Under the pieces are notes generated by a model. The model was not told the DNA's origin. It did no database searches and was given only the letters and a program-made list of their open reading frames with translations. This document shows, one piece after another, positions 1-5,328 of a stretch of 5,741 bases of DNA. The stretch lies in NCBI GenBank assembly GCA_029856375.1, contig JAHQWX010000143.1, forward strand, positions 1 through 5,741. The letters run 5' to 3'. Made by a program: the position numbers and the translations under genes. The first letter of the stretch is position 1. Every line of letters begins with the position of its first letter. This DNA comes from Promethearchaeia archaeon. Its GTDB lineage: Archaea > Asgardarchaeota > Lokiarchaeia > Sigyniarchaeales > SOKP01.

Positions 1-1
1 A

Positions 2-166
2 ATTGTTCAAGAAAAAGTAGAAAGTGGACACCTTGGGGTAAAATCGTGCAAAGGTTTTTACGACTACCGAGGTAGATCCGAAGAGGAAATTCTTCAAAAA
101 AGAGATAGACTGTATTTAAAAATGCTTGATTTCTTAGAGAAACAAAACGCTTACGAAAGAATTTGA
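2..166 (+). CDS. 3-hydroxyacyl-CoA dehydrogenase, C-terminal fragment (cut by left window edge)
   Basis: An open frame runs from the left edge to a TGA at 164-166 and gives the last 54 residues of a protein. It contains the stretch LGVKSCKGFYDYRG (visible residues 11-24), which matches the C-terminal-domain signature LGxKtGkGFYdY of NAD-dependent 3-hydroxyacyl-CoA (3-hydroxybutyryl-CoA) dehydrogenases. It is followed by the usual acidic/basic helix (SEEEILQKRDRLYLKMLDFL) that ends these proteins. The family oxidises 3-hydroxyacyl-CoA to 3-ketoacyl-CoA in beta-oxidation or runs the reverse in butyryl-CoA type pathways, in the cytosol. The Rossmann NAD domain and catalytic His-Glu pair lie outside the window. 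One oddity is a Cys (codon TGC) where the motif usually has Gly (KSCKG for KSGKG). The gene converges on the small-protein gene at 181-465, only 14 bases away. Family assignment rests on this one motif and the helix after it, which are quite specific. Confidence 0.78.
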   Translation: MVQEKVESGHLGVKSCKGFYDYRGRSEEEILQKRDRLYLKMLDFLEKQNAYERI

Positions 167-173
167 TAGAATT

Positions 174-180
174 AAAAAAA
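174..180 (-). terminator. oligo-T terminator after the 94-aa Cys-rich gene
   Basis: Seven A on the plus strand read as seven T on the minus strand, directly after the TAA stop of the gene at 181-465. Archaeal RNA polymerase commonly stops at such tracts without a hairpin. No convincing stem precedes it. Inference from base composition only. Confidence 0.45.
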
Positions 181-465
181 TTAGTCTTTATCTTCTAATT
201 GCTTTTTTATATCGATGTAAATTGGAATTTCTTTCCCTTTCTCCTCGATTATAACCTTAACCATACCGTTTTCAACCTCTGAACTTACCGGGCGGATATC
301 GATTTCCTTCTCGCTCGCTTCCACTTCCACGGTAAGCACAGATTTACCTCTTAAACATGTGCGGGCCTCGTCGTACAGGTAGCATTTTGAGCAGCAAAAC
401 CCAACTGGCATATAACCCACTATAGAACACTTATCGTAATTGTCACAATTACAATTATTGCACAT
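181..465 (-). CDS. Cys-rich small protein with beta-rich C-terminal tail (94 aa), unknown function
   Basis: The protein starts MCNNCNCDNYDKCSIVGYMP and has eight Cys in the first 37 residues (C2, C5, C7, C13, C24, C25, C28, C37), spaced as for one or two zinc or Fe-S sites. There is no signal peptide or membrane segment, so it is probably cytosolic. Residues about 42-90 hold no Cys and alternate hydrophobic and charged residues (VLTVEVEASEKEIDIRP, then VKVIIEEKGKEIPIYIDI), which suggests a small beta-sheet domain fused to the metal knuckle. The gene is a paralog of the one at 521-676: 21 of the first 31 residues are identical, including all seven Cys in that stretch. The ATG start is supported by AAGGAGCT on the minus strand (484-477), 11 bases upstream, a good ribosome binding site. 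The two genes point the same way, 55 bases apart, and may be co-transcribed. I do not recognise a characterised family; metal binding is inferred from the Cys pattern. Confidence 0.8.
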   Translation of the reverse strand: MCNNCNCDNYDKCSIVGYMPVGFCCSKCYLYDEARTCLRGKSVLTVEVEASEKEIDIRPVSSEVENGMVKVIIEEKGKEIPIYIDIKKQLEDKD

Positions 466-476
466 TTTTTGTATTC

Positions 477-484
477 AGCTCCTT
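477..484 (-). promoter_or_regulatory. Shine-Dalgarno site for the 94-aa Cys-rich gene
   Basis: The minus strand reads AAGGAGCT, complementary to the 16S rRNA 3' end, with 11 bases between it and the ATG at 465. It supports this start and implies a leader or read-through transcript, unlike the leaderless-looking genes elsewhere in the window. A weak TATA-like CTAAATAG (minus strand, 514-507) sits at about the right distance to start a short leader just before this site. Confidence 0.5.
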
Positions 485-520
485 ATCGTGAAAAAGTATT
501 AATTCCTATTTAGAAATGTT

Positions 521-676
521 CTAAGACTGAAAAACTTCCTTTTTGATCGTTGCCCTTAAACATTCGGCTGGATTCTCTGCGTTATAATAAACGCACAAGT
601 GACAGCAGTACCCTGTAGGCATATATCCGACTATGGAACATTTCTCTTGATTTTCACACTCACAATTATTACACAT
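521..676 (-). CDS. Cys-rich mini-protein (51 aa), paralog of the 94-aa neighbour
   Basis: Reading the minus strand from ATG at 676-674 to TAG at 523-521 gives a 51-residue protein that starts MCNNCECENQEKCSIVGYMP. The Cys are C2, C5, C7, C13, C24, C25, C28 and C39. The first 31 residues match the downstream neighbour at 21 positions, with the block KCSIVGYMP and the CCxxC spacing fully kept. Past residue 31 the two diverge, and this copy ends where the neighbour adds a beta-rich tail, so it is essentially a bare metal knuckle. Conserved Cys with changed residues between them argue that this is a real, selected gene and not a chance frame. A TATA-like box at 707-696 (minus) places transcription start next to the ATG, so the mRNA would be leaderless. 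Function unknown; zinc or Fe-S binding is inferred. Its small size makes it easy to miss. Confidence 0.8.
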   Translation of the reverse strand: MCNNCECENQEKCSIVGYMPTGYCCHLCVYYNAENPAECLRATIKKEVFQS

Positions 677-695
677 AATTATTCACATTTGGATT

Positions 696-707
696 ATTTT
701 TATATTT
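696..707 (-). promoter_or_regulatory. TATA-box candidate for the Cys-rich mini-protein gene
   Basis: The minus strand reads AAATATAAAAAT, centred about 26 bases before the ATG at 676. This is the archaeal TATA-to-start distance, so the transcript would begin at or next to the ATG. No ribosome binding site lies between, which agrees with a leaderless mRNA. The surroundings are AT-rich, so chance matches are likely; the spacing is the main support. Confidence 0.45.
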
Positions 708-1008
708 GTAAATTTTTATTTTTACTATTGTTACTATTCTTCAATCTAGTATTTAAATGTGATCATTTTCGTACATTTTATCGAATTTCGGAAATTTAGC
801 ACCCTTTTTTCGATCTACTACGGACTTTCTAACGAAATCAATAATAAAAAAGTTAGATTCCTTGCATATTTAATAATTTGGTAACTCAGTATTTACAATT
901 CTAATAATTATTGATCAAAACAATCAGATTAAATGAAAAATTATTATTCATCGTATTATTGCTTTAAATTATAAAAATGTTTTACCACTTAAATGTGCCA
1001 ATAAAACA

Positions 1009-1020
1009 ATATTTATAATA
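1009..1020 (+). promoter_or_regulatory. TATA box for the metallo-hydrolase gene
   Basis: ATATTTATAATA contains TTTATAAT (1012-1019), close to the archaeal TATA consensus and centred about 30 bases before the ATG at 1045. The A-rich stretch just upstream (AATAAAAC, 1000-1007) could serve as a TFB recognition element. No Shine-Dalgarno site precedes the ATG, so a leaderless or very short-leader transcript is likely. Confidence 0.55.
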
Positions 1021-1044
1021 ATCTTCAACATTACTTATATTATT

Positions 1045-2298
1045 ATGTCTCAAAAACCATTTGAAATCGACCCTACTAAACCGAGAGATGCCAAATCAGT
1101 TAATATCATCGGTGAAGGGATGATGAGAGTTACTTTTACAGATCCCTTAGAAGACGTGCACACAGCAGTTATGGTAATATCGGGGTGTGCGTGGGTCGAC
1201 ACAACTGACGGAGTTGTGTTGATTGATACCCTAATTAATAAGGTTCCAGCTGGAATGGTATTGGAAAAAATCAGTGGAAAGATAAAGTACATAATATATA
1301 CGCATGGTCACATGGATCACATTGGAGGAGCCAGCGTTTTTATGAGAGACAATCCCGAAGTTATTGCCAGTAAGTATCTTCCCGATCGACTCGAGAAATA
1401 CCAAATGACAGCTGCTCACAGGTCGTTAATTAACCAAATGCAATTTAATCTCCCACCGATTAGAAGACCGGTTGATTATGTGCATCCCACTAAGACTTTT
1501 TTAGGCGATATGACATTTACTCTTGGAGATAAAACTTTTGAGCTTCATACTGCTCGCGCTGAGACCGACGACGCTGTATGGGTGTATATTCCAGAGTTAA
1601 AGGCAGCTTTTATTGGCGATTTAATGATTGGAGTGTTTCCAAACATCGGAAATCCTTGGAAGCCCACGCGTTTCACTTTAGATTGGGCAAAAGCCCTGGA
1701 GGAGGTACGGGCTTTAGACCCTGAATATGTTTTTTGCAACGGGGCCGGGGTTACTTATAAAGGTAAACAAGCATTGGATGCTTTAGACGCCAACATCGAA
1801 GTTATTCGCGATATGCACGATCAAGTTGTTAAATATATCAACGAAGGTATGCACATTACAGAAATGATTCACAAAGTGAAAGTTCCAGACCACCTAAAAA
1901 AGAGCCCTTATCTTAGGGAGATATATTCTAGACCCGAATTTTTCGTATTTAACACATATCGCTGGTATCACGGCTATTTTGATCACAATCCCGCTCATTT
2001 ATTACCTCGACCTGAAAAAGAAGTCATGAAGGAAATCTTTGGTCTCATTGGCGACGACAACAAATTAATAAAAAGATCTAAAGAATTGTTAGAAAACAAT
2101 CAGCCACAGCTCGCTCTTCAAGTTCTAGATGTATTGATTCAAGCGGATCCTGACAATATCGAGGGACGAAAATTGAGGATTGAACTCCTCAAAACAATAG
2201 GAGATGGAGATAAATGTCTTATGTCCAAGAATACGTGGTTTTACTTTATCAAAAAGGATAAAAAACACATTCGGTCAATAAAAGCTAAGAAAACCTAA
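1045..2298 (+). CDS. metallo-beta-lactamase-fold hydrolase, alkylsulfatase (SDS hydrolase)-like
   Basis: The 417-residue protein carries the metal motif THGHMDH (H87, H89, D91, H92) of the metallo-beta-lactamase fold, followed by IGG. Further on, ARAETDDAVW puts Glu (E173) and Asp (D175, D176) where many relatives have His, as in the ETDD-type and alkylsulfatase-like branches, and FIGDLM gives the bridging Asp D192. Residues about 245-400 are helical and include YRWYHGYFDHNPAHLLPRP (305-323). This matches the yRgwfdgNPa-L-P signature of the alkylsulfatase dimerisation domain. The SCP-2-like C-terminal domain of SdsA1-type enzymes is absent, and the protein ends in a Lys-rich tail. There is no signal peptide, so it is probably cytosolic. 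The usual late GHG, whose His binds the second metal, reads NGAG (A234), so one ligand may be missing. The substrate cannot be told from sequence; hydrolysis of a sulfate or other ester is the family expectation. Start choice is backed by the TATA box 30 bases upstream. Confidence 0.85.
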   Translation: MSQKPFEIDPTKPRDAKSVNIIGEGMMRVTFTDPLEDVHTAVMVISGCAWVDTTDGVVLIDTLINKVPAGMVLEKISGKIKYIIYTHGHMDHIGGASVFMRDNPEVIASKYLPDRLEKYQMTAAHRSLINQMQFNLPPIRRPVDYVHPTKTFLGDMTFTLGDKTFELHTARAETDDAVWVYIPELKAAFIGDLMIGVFPNIGNPWKPTRFTLDWAKALEEVRALDPEYVFCNGAGVTYKGKQALDALDANIEVIRDMHDQVVKYINEGMHITEMIHKVKVPDHLKKSPYLREIYSRPEFFVFNTYRWYHGYFDHNPAHLLPRPEKEVMKEIFGLIGDDNKLIKRSKELLENNQPQLALQVLDVLIQADPDNIEGRKLRIELLKTIGDGDKCLMSKNTWFYFIKKDKKHIRSIKAKKT

Positions 2299-2310
2299 TC
2301 ATAAAATTTC

Positions 2311-2340
2311 TTACTATTTTTTTAGAAAAAAGAAAAAAAA
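2311..2340. terminator. two-way oligo-T terminator between convergent genes
   Basis: The plus strand has seven T at 2317-2323, starting 19 bases after the hydrolase stop. The minus strand has eight T (2340-2333) and six T (2331-2326) soon after the stop of the membrane hydrolase gene. The T and A runs can pair as a weak dyad (TTTTTTAGAAAAAA). The 56-base gap seems to end both transcripts in the bare-T manner of archaea. Confidence 0.6.
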
Positions 2341-2354
2341 GATTTATTTTTAAG

Positions 2355-4052
2355 TTAGTGGACAAATATAGATAGCATTTCAATTCCCAAAAAAAAGGGC
2401 GACAGCGTTCCAATAATACCTACGAATAAAGTCGTATTTACAATTGCTCCAGCGACGATATTACCTGTTTTTTGATATAGAAAAGTGGAAGTAAAGCTTG
2501 TCAGAGTAAGCATCGGTACGGCGATGAAATACGTGAGCATGAAAAACGCACTGCCCATAAGAATGCTTAAAAGTAATATGTAAATCACGAAATAAAGCAT
2601 TTGAAAACTGAATCCCAATAATGCGACTTTACAGGTGTTTTTAAGGTCGTCTTCAAATTTCACTTGGAGCATGCAGTGAAATACCAAGCCTAATATCAAA
2701 AATACGAAGAAATACACGGCGTAGTACGGTGGCATCCATAGAACCTTAATAAAATACGGTATCATGGCAAAGTAATTTAATCCGGTCGAAAGATATACAA
2801 TAACATATAACACCGCAGCTAATATAGCCCCTAACACGATTTCTCTCAATAATTGCCCTTGGGGTCGCTTGAATACTCCTTTTATCACATTTTTTACTCG
2901 TAAATTTGCTTTTTTACCAATTCTCCATATCATAATAGTTAGCGAGACTGCAGATCCGAAGAGAAACAATCCCATCATCCCCGCAATGGATAAAGGCAGG
3001 AAAAGGAAAAACGGTATTAAGATTATCATCCCTAGCAAACTAAGGCCTAACGAATATCCATTAGTTTTTATAGAGAGGCTTTTTATCGTTTCGTCTGGGA
3101 AATCAATCCTATATCGATCTTCCTCTTTAGCTTTCACGATTAGATCAGACATTGGTTCTAGTATTAGAAAGAAAACTCCCATTCCGCCTATGCACTGAAA
3201 AACCAAGATGAGCCCTCTAATGTTAACGTAGAAGTTTTCATCCACTGGTTTTACCCATGGAAAGGTGTTAATCACCCAATCTCGCGCTTCCCTTATGAAA
3301 TCTTGGTCCCACGCTAATAGTAAGTGGTCCGTATTATCGTCGTAAAAAACCATTATAGCATCGCCGTCATCGAAACTCCCATACAACTTATTAACATCAA
3401 CATCATCTGCAGCTAAACCTACTCTTAAACCAATTCCCGCTTTTACGCTCGATAGCTCAATCGCTTCGTCATATTTTGCTTGGATCATCAATACATTTAG
3501 TGGATGTGTGCTTGTTCCTAATCTTATTTCTGAAGCGTTTGTAGGTAATCCAGTTCCAACTCCGATAAAACATTGGAAGGCTGTGTCAATTTTTATGATT
3601 TCGTTCCCTGGACCACCCCCCATGCTGTATCCGATGTATCCTAAGCTGCTAATATCTATGTCAGTTCTACTAAATAGATACGACTTGATGGCGTTAACAT
3701 CATTGATGAGTTTATCCCGCTCAAGAGTTCCCGAACTTTGAGCGTGACCTCGAAAATCAAACGGTACTGCTACGAAACCCGCAGCAGCTAATTCTATTGC
3801 GTAGCCTTTCATAATTTCTTTGTTTGCCATAATCCCGTGTCCTATAATTACAGCCGGTTTCTTTTCGCTTTCTCGACCTACGGGTTCAAACACATTAAAC
3901 GAAATTAACTCTCCGTCTGATGTTGTTTTTACGCCTCCATATGTGACTTTTATTGAGGTTGGCGTAATAAACATCAAGATTGTCCCAAGAATGAAAATTG
4001 AGAGAAAAAGGCAAATACCTATCAATCGTTTATTTTCGTTAATTCGAGTCAT
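2355..4052 (-). CDS. alpha/beta serine hydrolase fused to a C-terminal multi-pass membrane domain
   Basis: With the ATG at 4052 the protein has 565 residues. A positively charged N-terminus (MTRINENKR) leads into one membrane anchor (about 10-30). Next comes an alpha/beta hydrolase domain (about 35-270): IIGHG for the oxyanion region, FDFRGHAQSSG, the nucleophile elbow GYSMGG (S143), the acid in QAKYDE (D195) and the His in NTDHLL (H243), so the triad looks complete. Eight more membrane segments follow (about 278-298, 334-354, 357-377, 402-423, 441-462, 474-496, 499-522, 531-556). Basic loops, notably RIGKKANLRVKNVIKGVFKR, fall on the inside, which places the hydrolase domain outside the cell. 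The last segments (TGNIVAGAIVNTTLF) faintly recall the CPBP/CAAX-protease fold. Substrate unknown: an ester, lipid or peptide. A TTG at 4064 would add four residues, but the ATG fits the TATA spacing better. It stands alone, convergent with the metallo-hydrolase gene. Confidence 0.82.
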   Translation of the reverse strand: MTRINENKRLIGICLFLSIFILGTILMFITPTSIKVTYGGVKTTSDGELISFNVFEPVGRESEKKPAVIIGHGIMANKEIMKGYAIELAAAGFVAVPFDFRGHAQSSGTLERDKLINDVNAIKSYLFSRTDIDISSLGYIGYSMGGGPGNEIIKIDTAFQCFIGVGTGLPTNASEIRLGTSTHPLNVLMIQAKYDEAIELSSVKAGIGLRVGLAADDVDVNKLYGSFDDGDAIMVFYDDNTDHLLLAWDQDFIREARDWVINTFPWVKPVDENFYVNIRGLILVFQCIGGMGVFFLILEPMSDLIVKAKEEDRYRIDFPDETIKSLSIKTNGYSLGLSLLGMIILIPFFLFLPLSIAGMMGLFLFGSAVSLTIMIWRIGKKANLRVKNVIKGVFKRPQGQLLREIVLGAILAAVLYVIVYLSTGLNYFAMIPYFIKVLWMPPYYAVYFFVFLILGLVFHCMLQVKFEDDLKNTCKVALLGFSFQMLYFVIYILLLSILMGSAFFMLTYFIAVPMLTLTSFTSTFLYQKTGNIVAGAIVNTTLFVGIIGTLSPFFLGIEMLSIFVH

Positions 4053-4076
4053 AATAGATTTCAATTTTGATTTTTT

Positions 4077-4090
4077 TCTTAAAAATTAAA
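4077..4090 (-). promoter_or_regulatory. TATA-box candidate for the membrane hydrolase gene
   Basis: The minus strand reads TTTAATTTTTAAGA, with TTTTTAAG centred near 4082, about 30 bases before the ATG at 4052. That would give a leaderless or near-leaderless mRNA and favours the ATG over the TTG at 4064. A second candidate, CTATAAATTAAA (minus, 4166-4155), would give a leader of about 80 bases. The region is AT-rich, so both are tentative. Confidence 0.4.
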
Positions 4091-4218
4091 GTTGATGTAA
4101 ATAATTGGTGGCTCTTATTAATTAATATTTAATTTTTCTCAAAGATACTGATTCTTTAATTTATAGGGGTTCATTAACAATCAATGCCCTCGTAGGAAAT
4201 AATTCTAAACGACTACAA

Positions 4219-5325
4219 TTAAGATCTATTTTCCTTATAGATTTTTTCCATAAGTTCTTTGAAGTTTTCGGGAATTTCTGAGCGTTCTGCTCTATGAAGC
4301 TTTATCGCACTAGTCGGACAAGTGATTCCGCACACGCCACAACCAAAGCATTTTTTTTGATTTACTTGCGATTTATCCTTCTCAAGAGTAATTGCATTAA
4401 AGGGACATCTTTCTACACATAGACCACATCCCTTACACAAGTCTTGGTCTACCCTTGATATGTAGTTTGATTTTGAAGTGCAAAATTCGTTTTTATCTTC
4501 AAAACGAGTCATGCCTCTTAAAAGACTGCAACAACACTCGCAACAGCAACATATTATCTGGTGGTTCGGTTGAATAACATTTTCAGTAGTAAAAACGAGA
4601 CCTAATTTCGCTAATTTATCGACTAATTCGTGGGCTTCTTCTTTCGTGAGTTCTTTTCCCTCGCCTCTATCAAGGAAGTAACTCCCGAACGGACCTAATT
4701 GAAGGCAAGATTCCTTAATTGGATACTTATCTTTACATTCCCTATAACCCAAAATCTCCGTTCGATTTCTACAAGGACAATCTGTTGCTACAATTGGTAG
4801 TGTGCAATTGTCTATAACTCTATGAATCTCTTCGGGATTGAGAATCTCAGATTTATAATCAATTGATTCTCCGATTGGAACGATACGAGTAAGAGAAGTT
4901 CCCGCGTCTGAAGACTCATAACGCTTGTAAAATTTCTCTTCAATAAAGAACTTTTGATATAATTCGGCGCCCTTCTTTCCAAGTCTCTTTAAAGCTTTTG
5001 AATATTTAAAACCAATGTTAAAGAGATGTGCCACCGTTAAAAAATACGAATAACCTCCGATGTCCTGAATAATGCCCTTGTCAGCCATTTCATCAAGGAT
5101 TTTTTTAGTTTCATTTTTATCTTTTCCGATCCGCTTGGTTATCTCCCTTAACCTCAAGGGTTTAATATCTAAATGCTGTGCGATTTCGGCTTCATCGGGG
5201 GTAAACATCAACTTTATGTATTCTCTAAAAGCTTCTGAGACGTTCCCACTATTGTCTAAAGGAATATCATTGGGATACTGCCTCATCTTGTTGATTATAA
5301 CCTCGTAAGGATCAGAAGAACTCAT
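4219..5325 (-). CDS. winged-helix / Cys-rich / two-cluster ferredoxin Fe-S protein
   Basis: This 368-residue protein has three parts. Residues about 40-98 form a likely winged helix: LRLREITKRIGKDKNETKKILDEM... with a following wing GGYSYFLTV, like MarR/ArsR-type domains. Residues 174-282 are Cys-rich: DCPCRNR (C183, C185), C197, C207, then ICCCCECCCSLLRG (C259-C262 and C264-C266) and C282. This matches the CxCR ... ICNCC-CCC-LR layout found in ferredoxin-like proteins of anaerobes. Residues 297-340 hold two classic 4Fe-4S motifs, CKGCGLCVERCP and CFGCGVCGITCP. No membrane segment or signal is seen, so it is cytosolic. Roles that fit are electron carrier or redox-responsive DNA-binding regulator; which is not decidable here. 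The ATG lies 3 bases after the upstream gene's stop and has AGTGAG (5340-5335) as a ribosome binding site, so the two genes are co-transcribed and probably work together. Confidence 0.85.
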   Translation of the reverse strand: MSSSDPYEVIINKMRQYPNDIPLDNSGNVSEAFREYIKLMFTPDEAEIAQHLDIKPLRLREITKRIGKDKNETKKILDEMADKGIIQDIGGYSYFLTVAHLFNIGFKYSKALKRLGKKGAELYQKFFIEEKFYKRYESSDAGTSLTRIVPIGESIDYKSEILNPEEIHRVIDNCTLPIVATDCPCRNRTEILGYRECKDKYPIKESCLQLGPFGSYFLDRGEGKELTKEEAHELVDKLAKLGLVFTTENVIQPNHQIICCCCECCCSLLRGMTRFEDKNEFCTSKSNYISRVDQDLCKGCGLCVERCPFNAITLEKDKSQVNQKKCFGCGVCGITCPTSAIKLHRAERSEIPENFKELMEKIYKENRS

Positions 5326-5328
5326 TAA

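Larger units (their letters stand above)
677..1044. other. long AT-rich divergent intergenic region
   Basis: These 368 bases separate the minus-strand mini-protein gene from the plus-strand hydrolase gene. I found no convincing coding frame on either strand and no further copy of the Cys-rich gene. It holds a TATA-like box at each end. It also holds three copies of AAATGTG (684-690 minus, 755-761 plus, 991-997 plus; the last two extend to TTAAATGTG) and a 13-base palindrome AATTTCGGAAATT at 784-796. These may be regulator sites, or chance in AT-rich DNA. A small non-coding RNA cannot be excluded by eye. Confidence 0.6.

Noticed and set aside
599..799. 66-residue plus-strand frame with Phe/Leu-rich, membrane-like tail
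   Set aside because: It lies antisense over the Cys-rich mini-protein gene and its promoter. Its hydrophobic tail comes from T-rich intergenic DNA, and nothing resembles a known protein.
933..951. ATGAA ... TTCAT inverted repeat as a possible hairpin or operator
   Set aside because: Arms of five bases in very AT-rich DNA are expected by chance and lie at no meaningful distance from a start.
677..1044. A third, decayed copy of the Cys-rich gene
   Set aside because: I looked for the conserved GGCATATA...CTAT...GAACA stretch that marks both copies on the plus strand and found no further match.
1050..1739. Minus-strand frames of 62-80 residues inside the metallo-hydrolase gene
   Set aside because: They are antisense to a well-supported gene with intact family motifs, and have no motif or start signal of their own.
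2869..4089. Plus-strand frames of 77-109 residues across the membrane hydrolase gene
   Set aside because: They are antisense to a gene with a full catalytic triad and coherent membrane topology; apparent hydrophobic runs are mirror effects of its codons.
5072..5308. 78-residue plus-strand frame
   Set aside because: Antisense to the winged-helix region of the Fe-S protein; no independent support.
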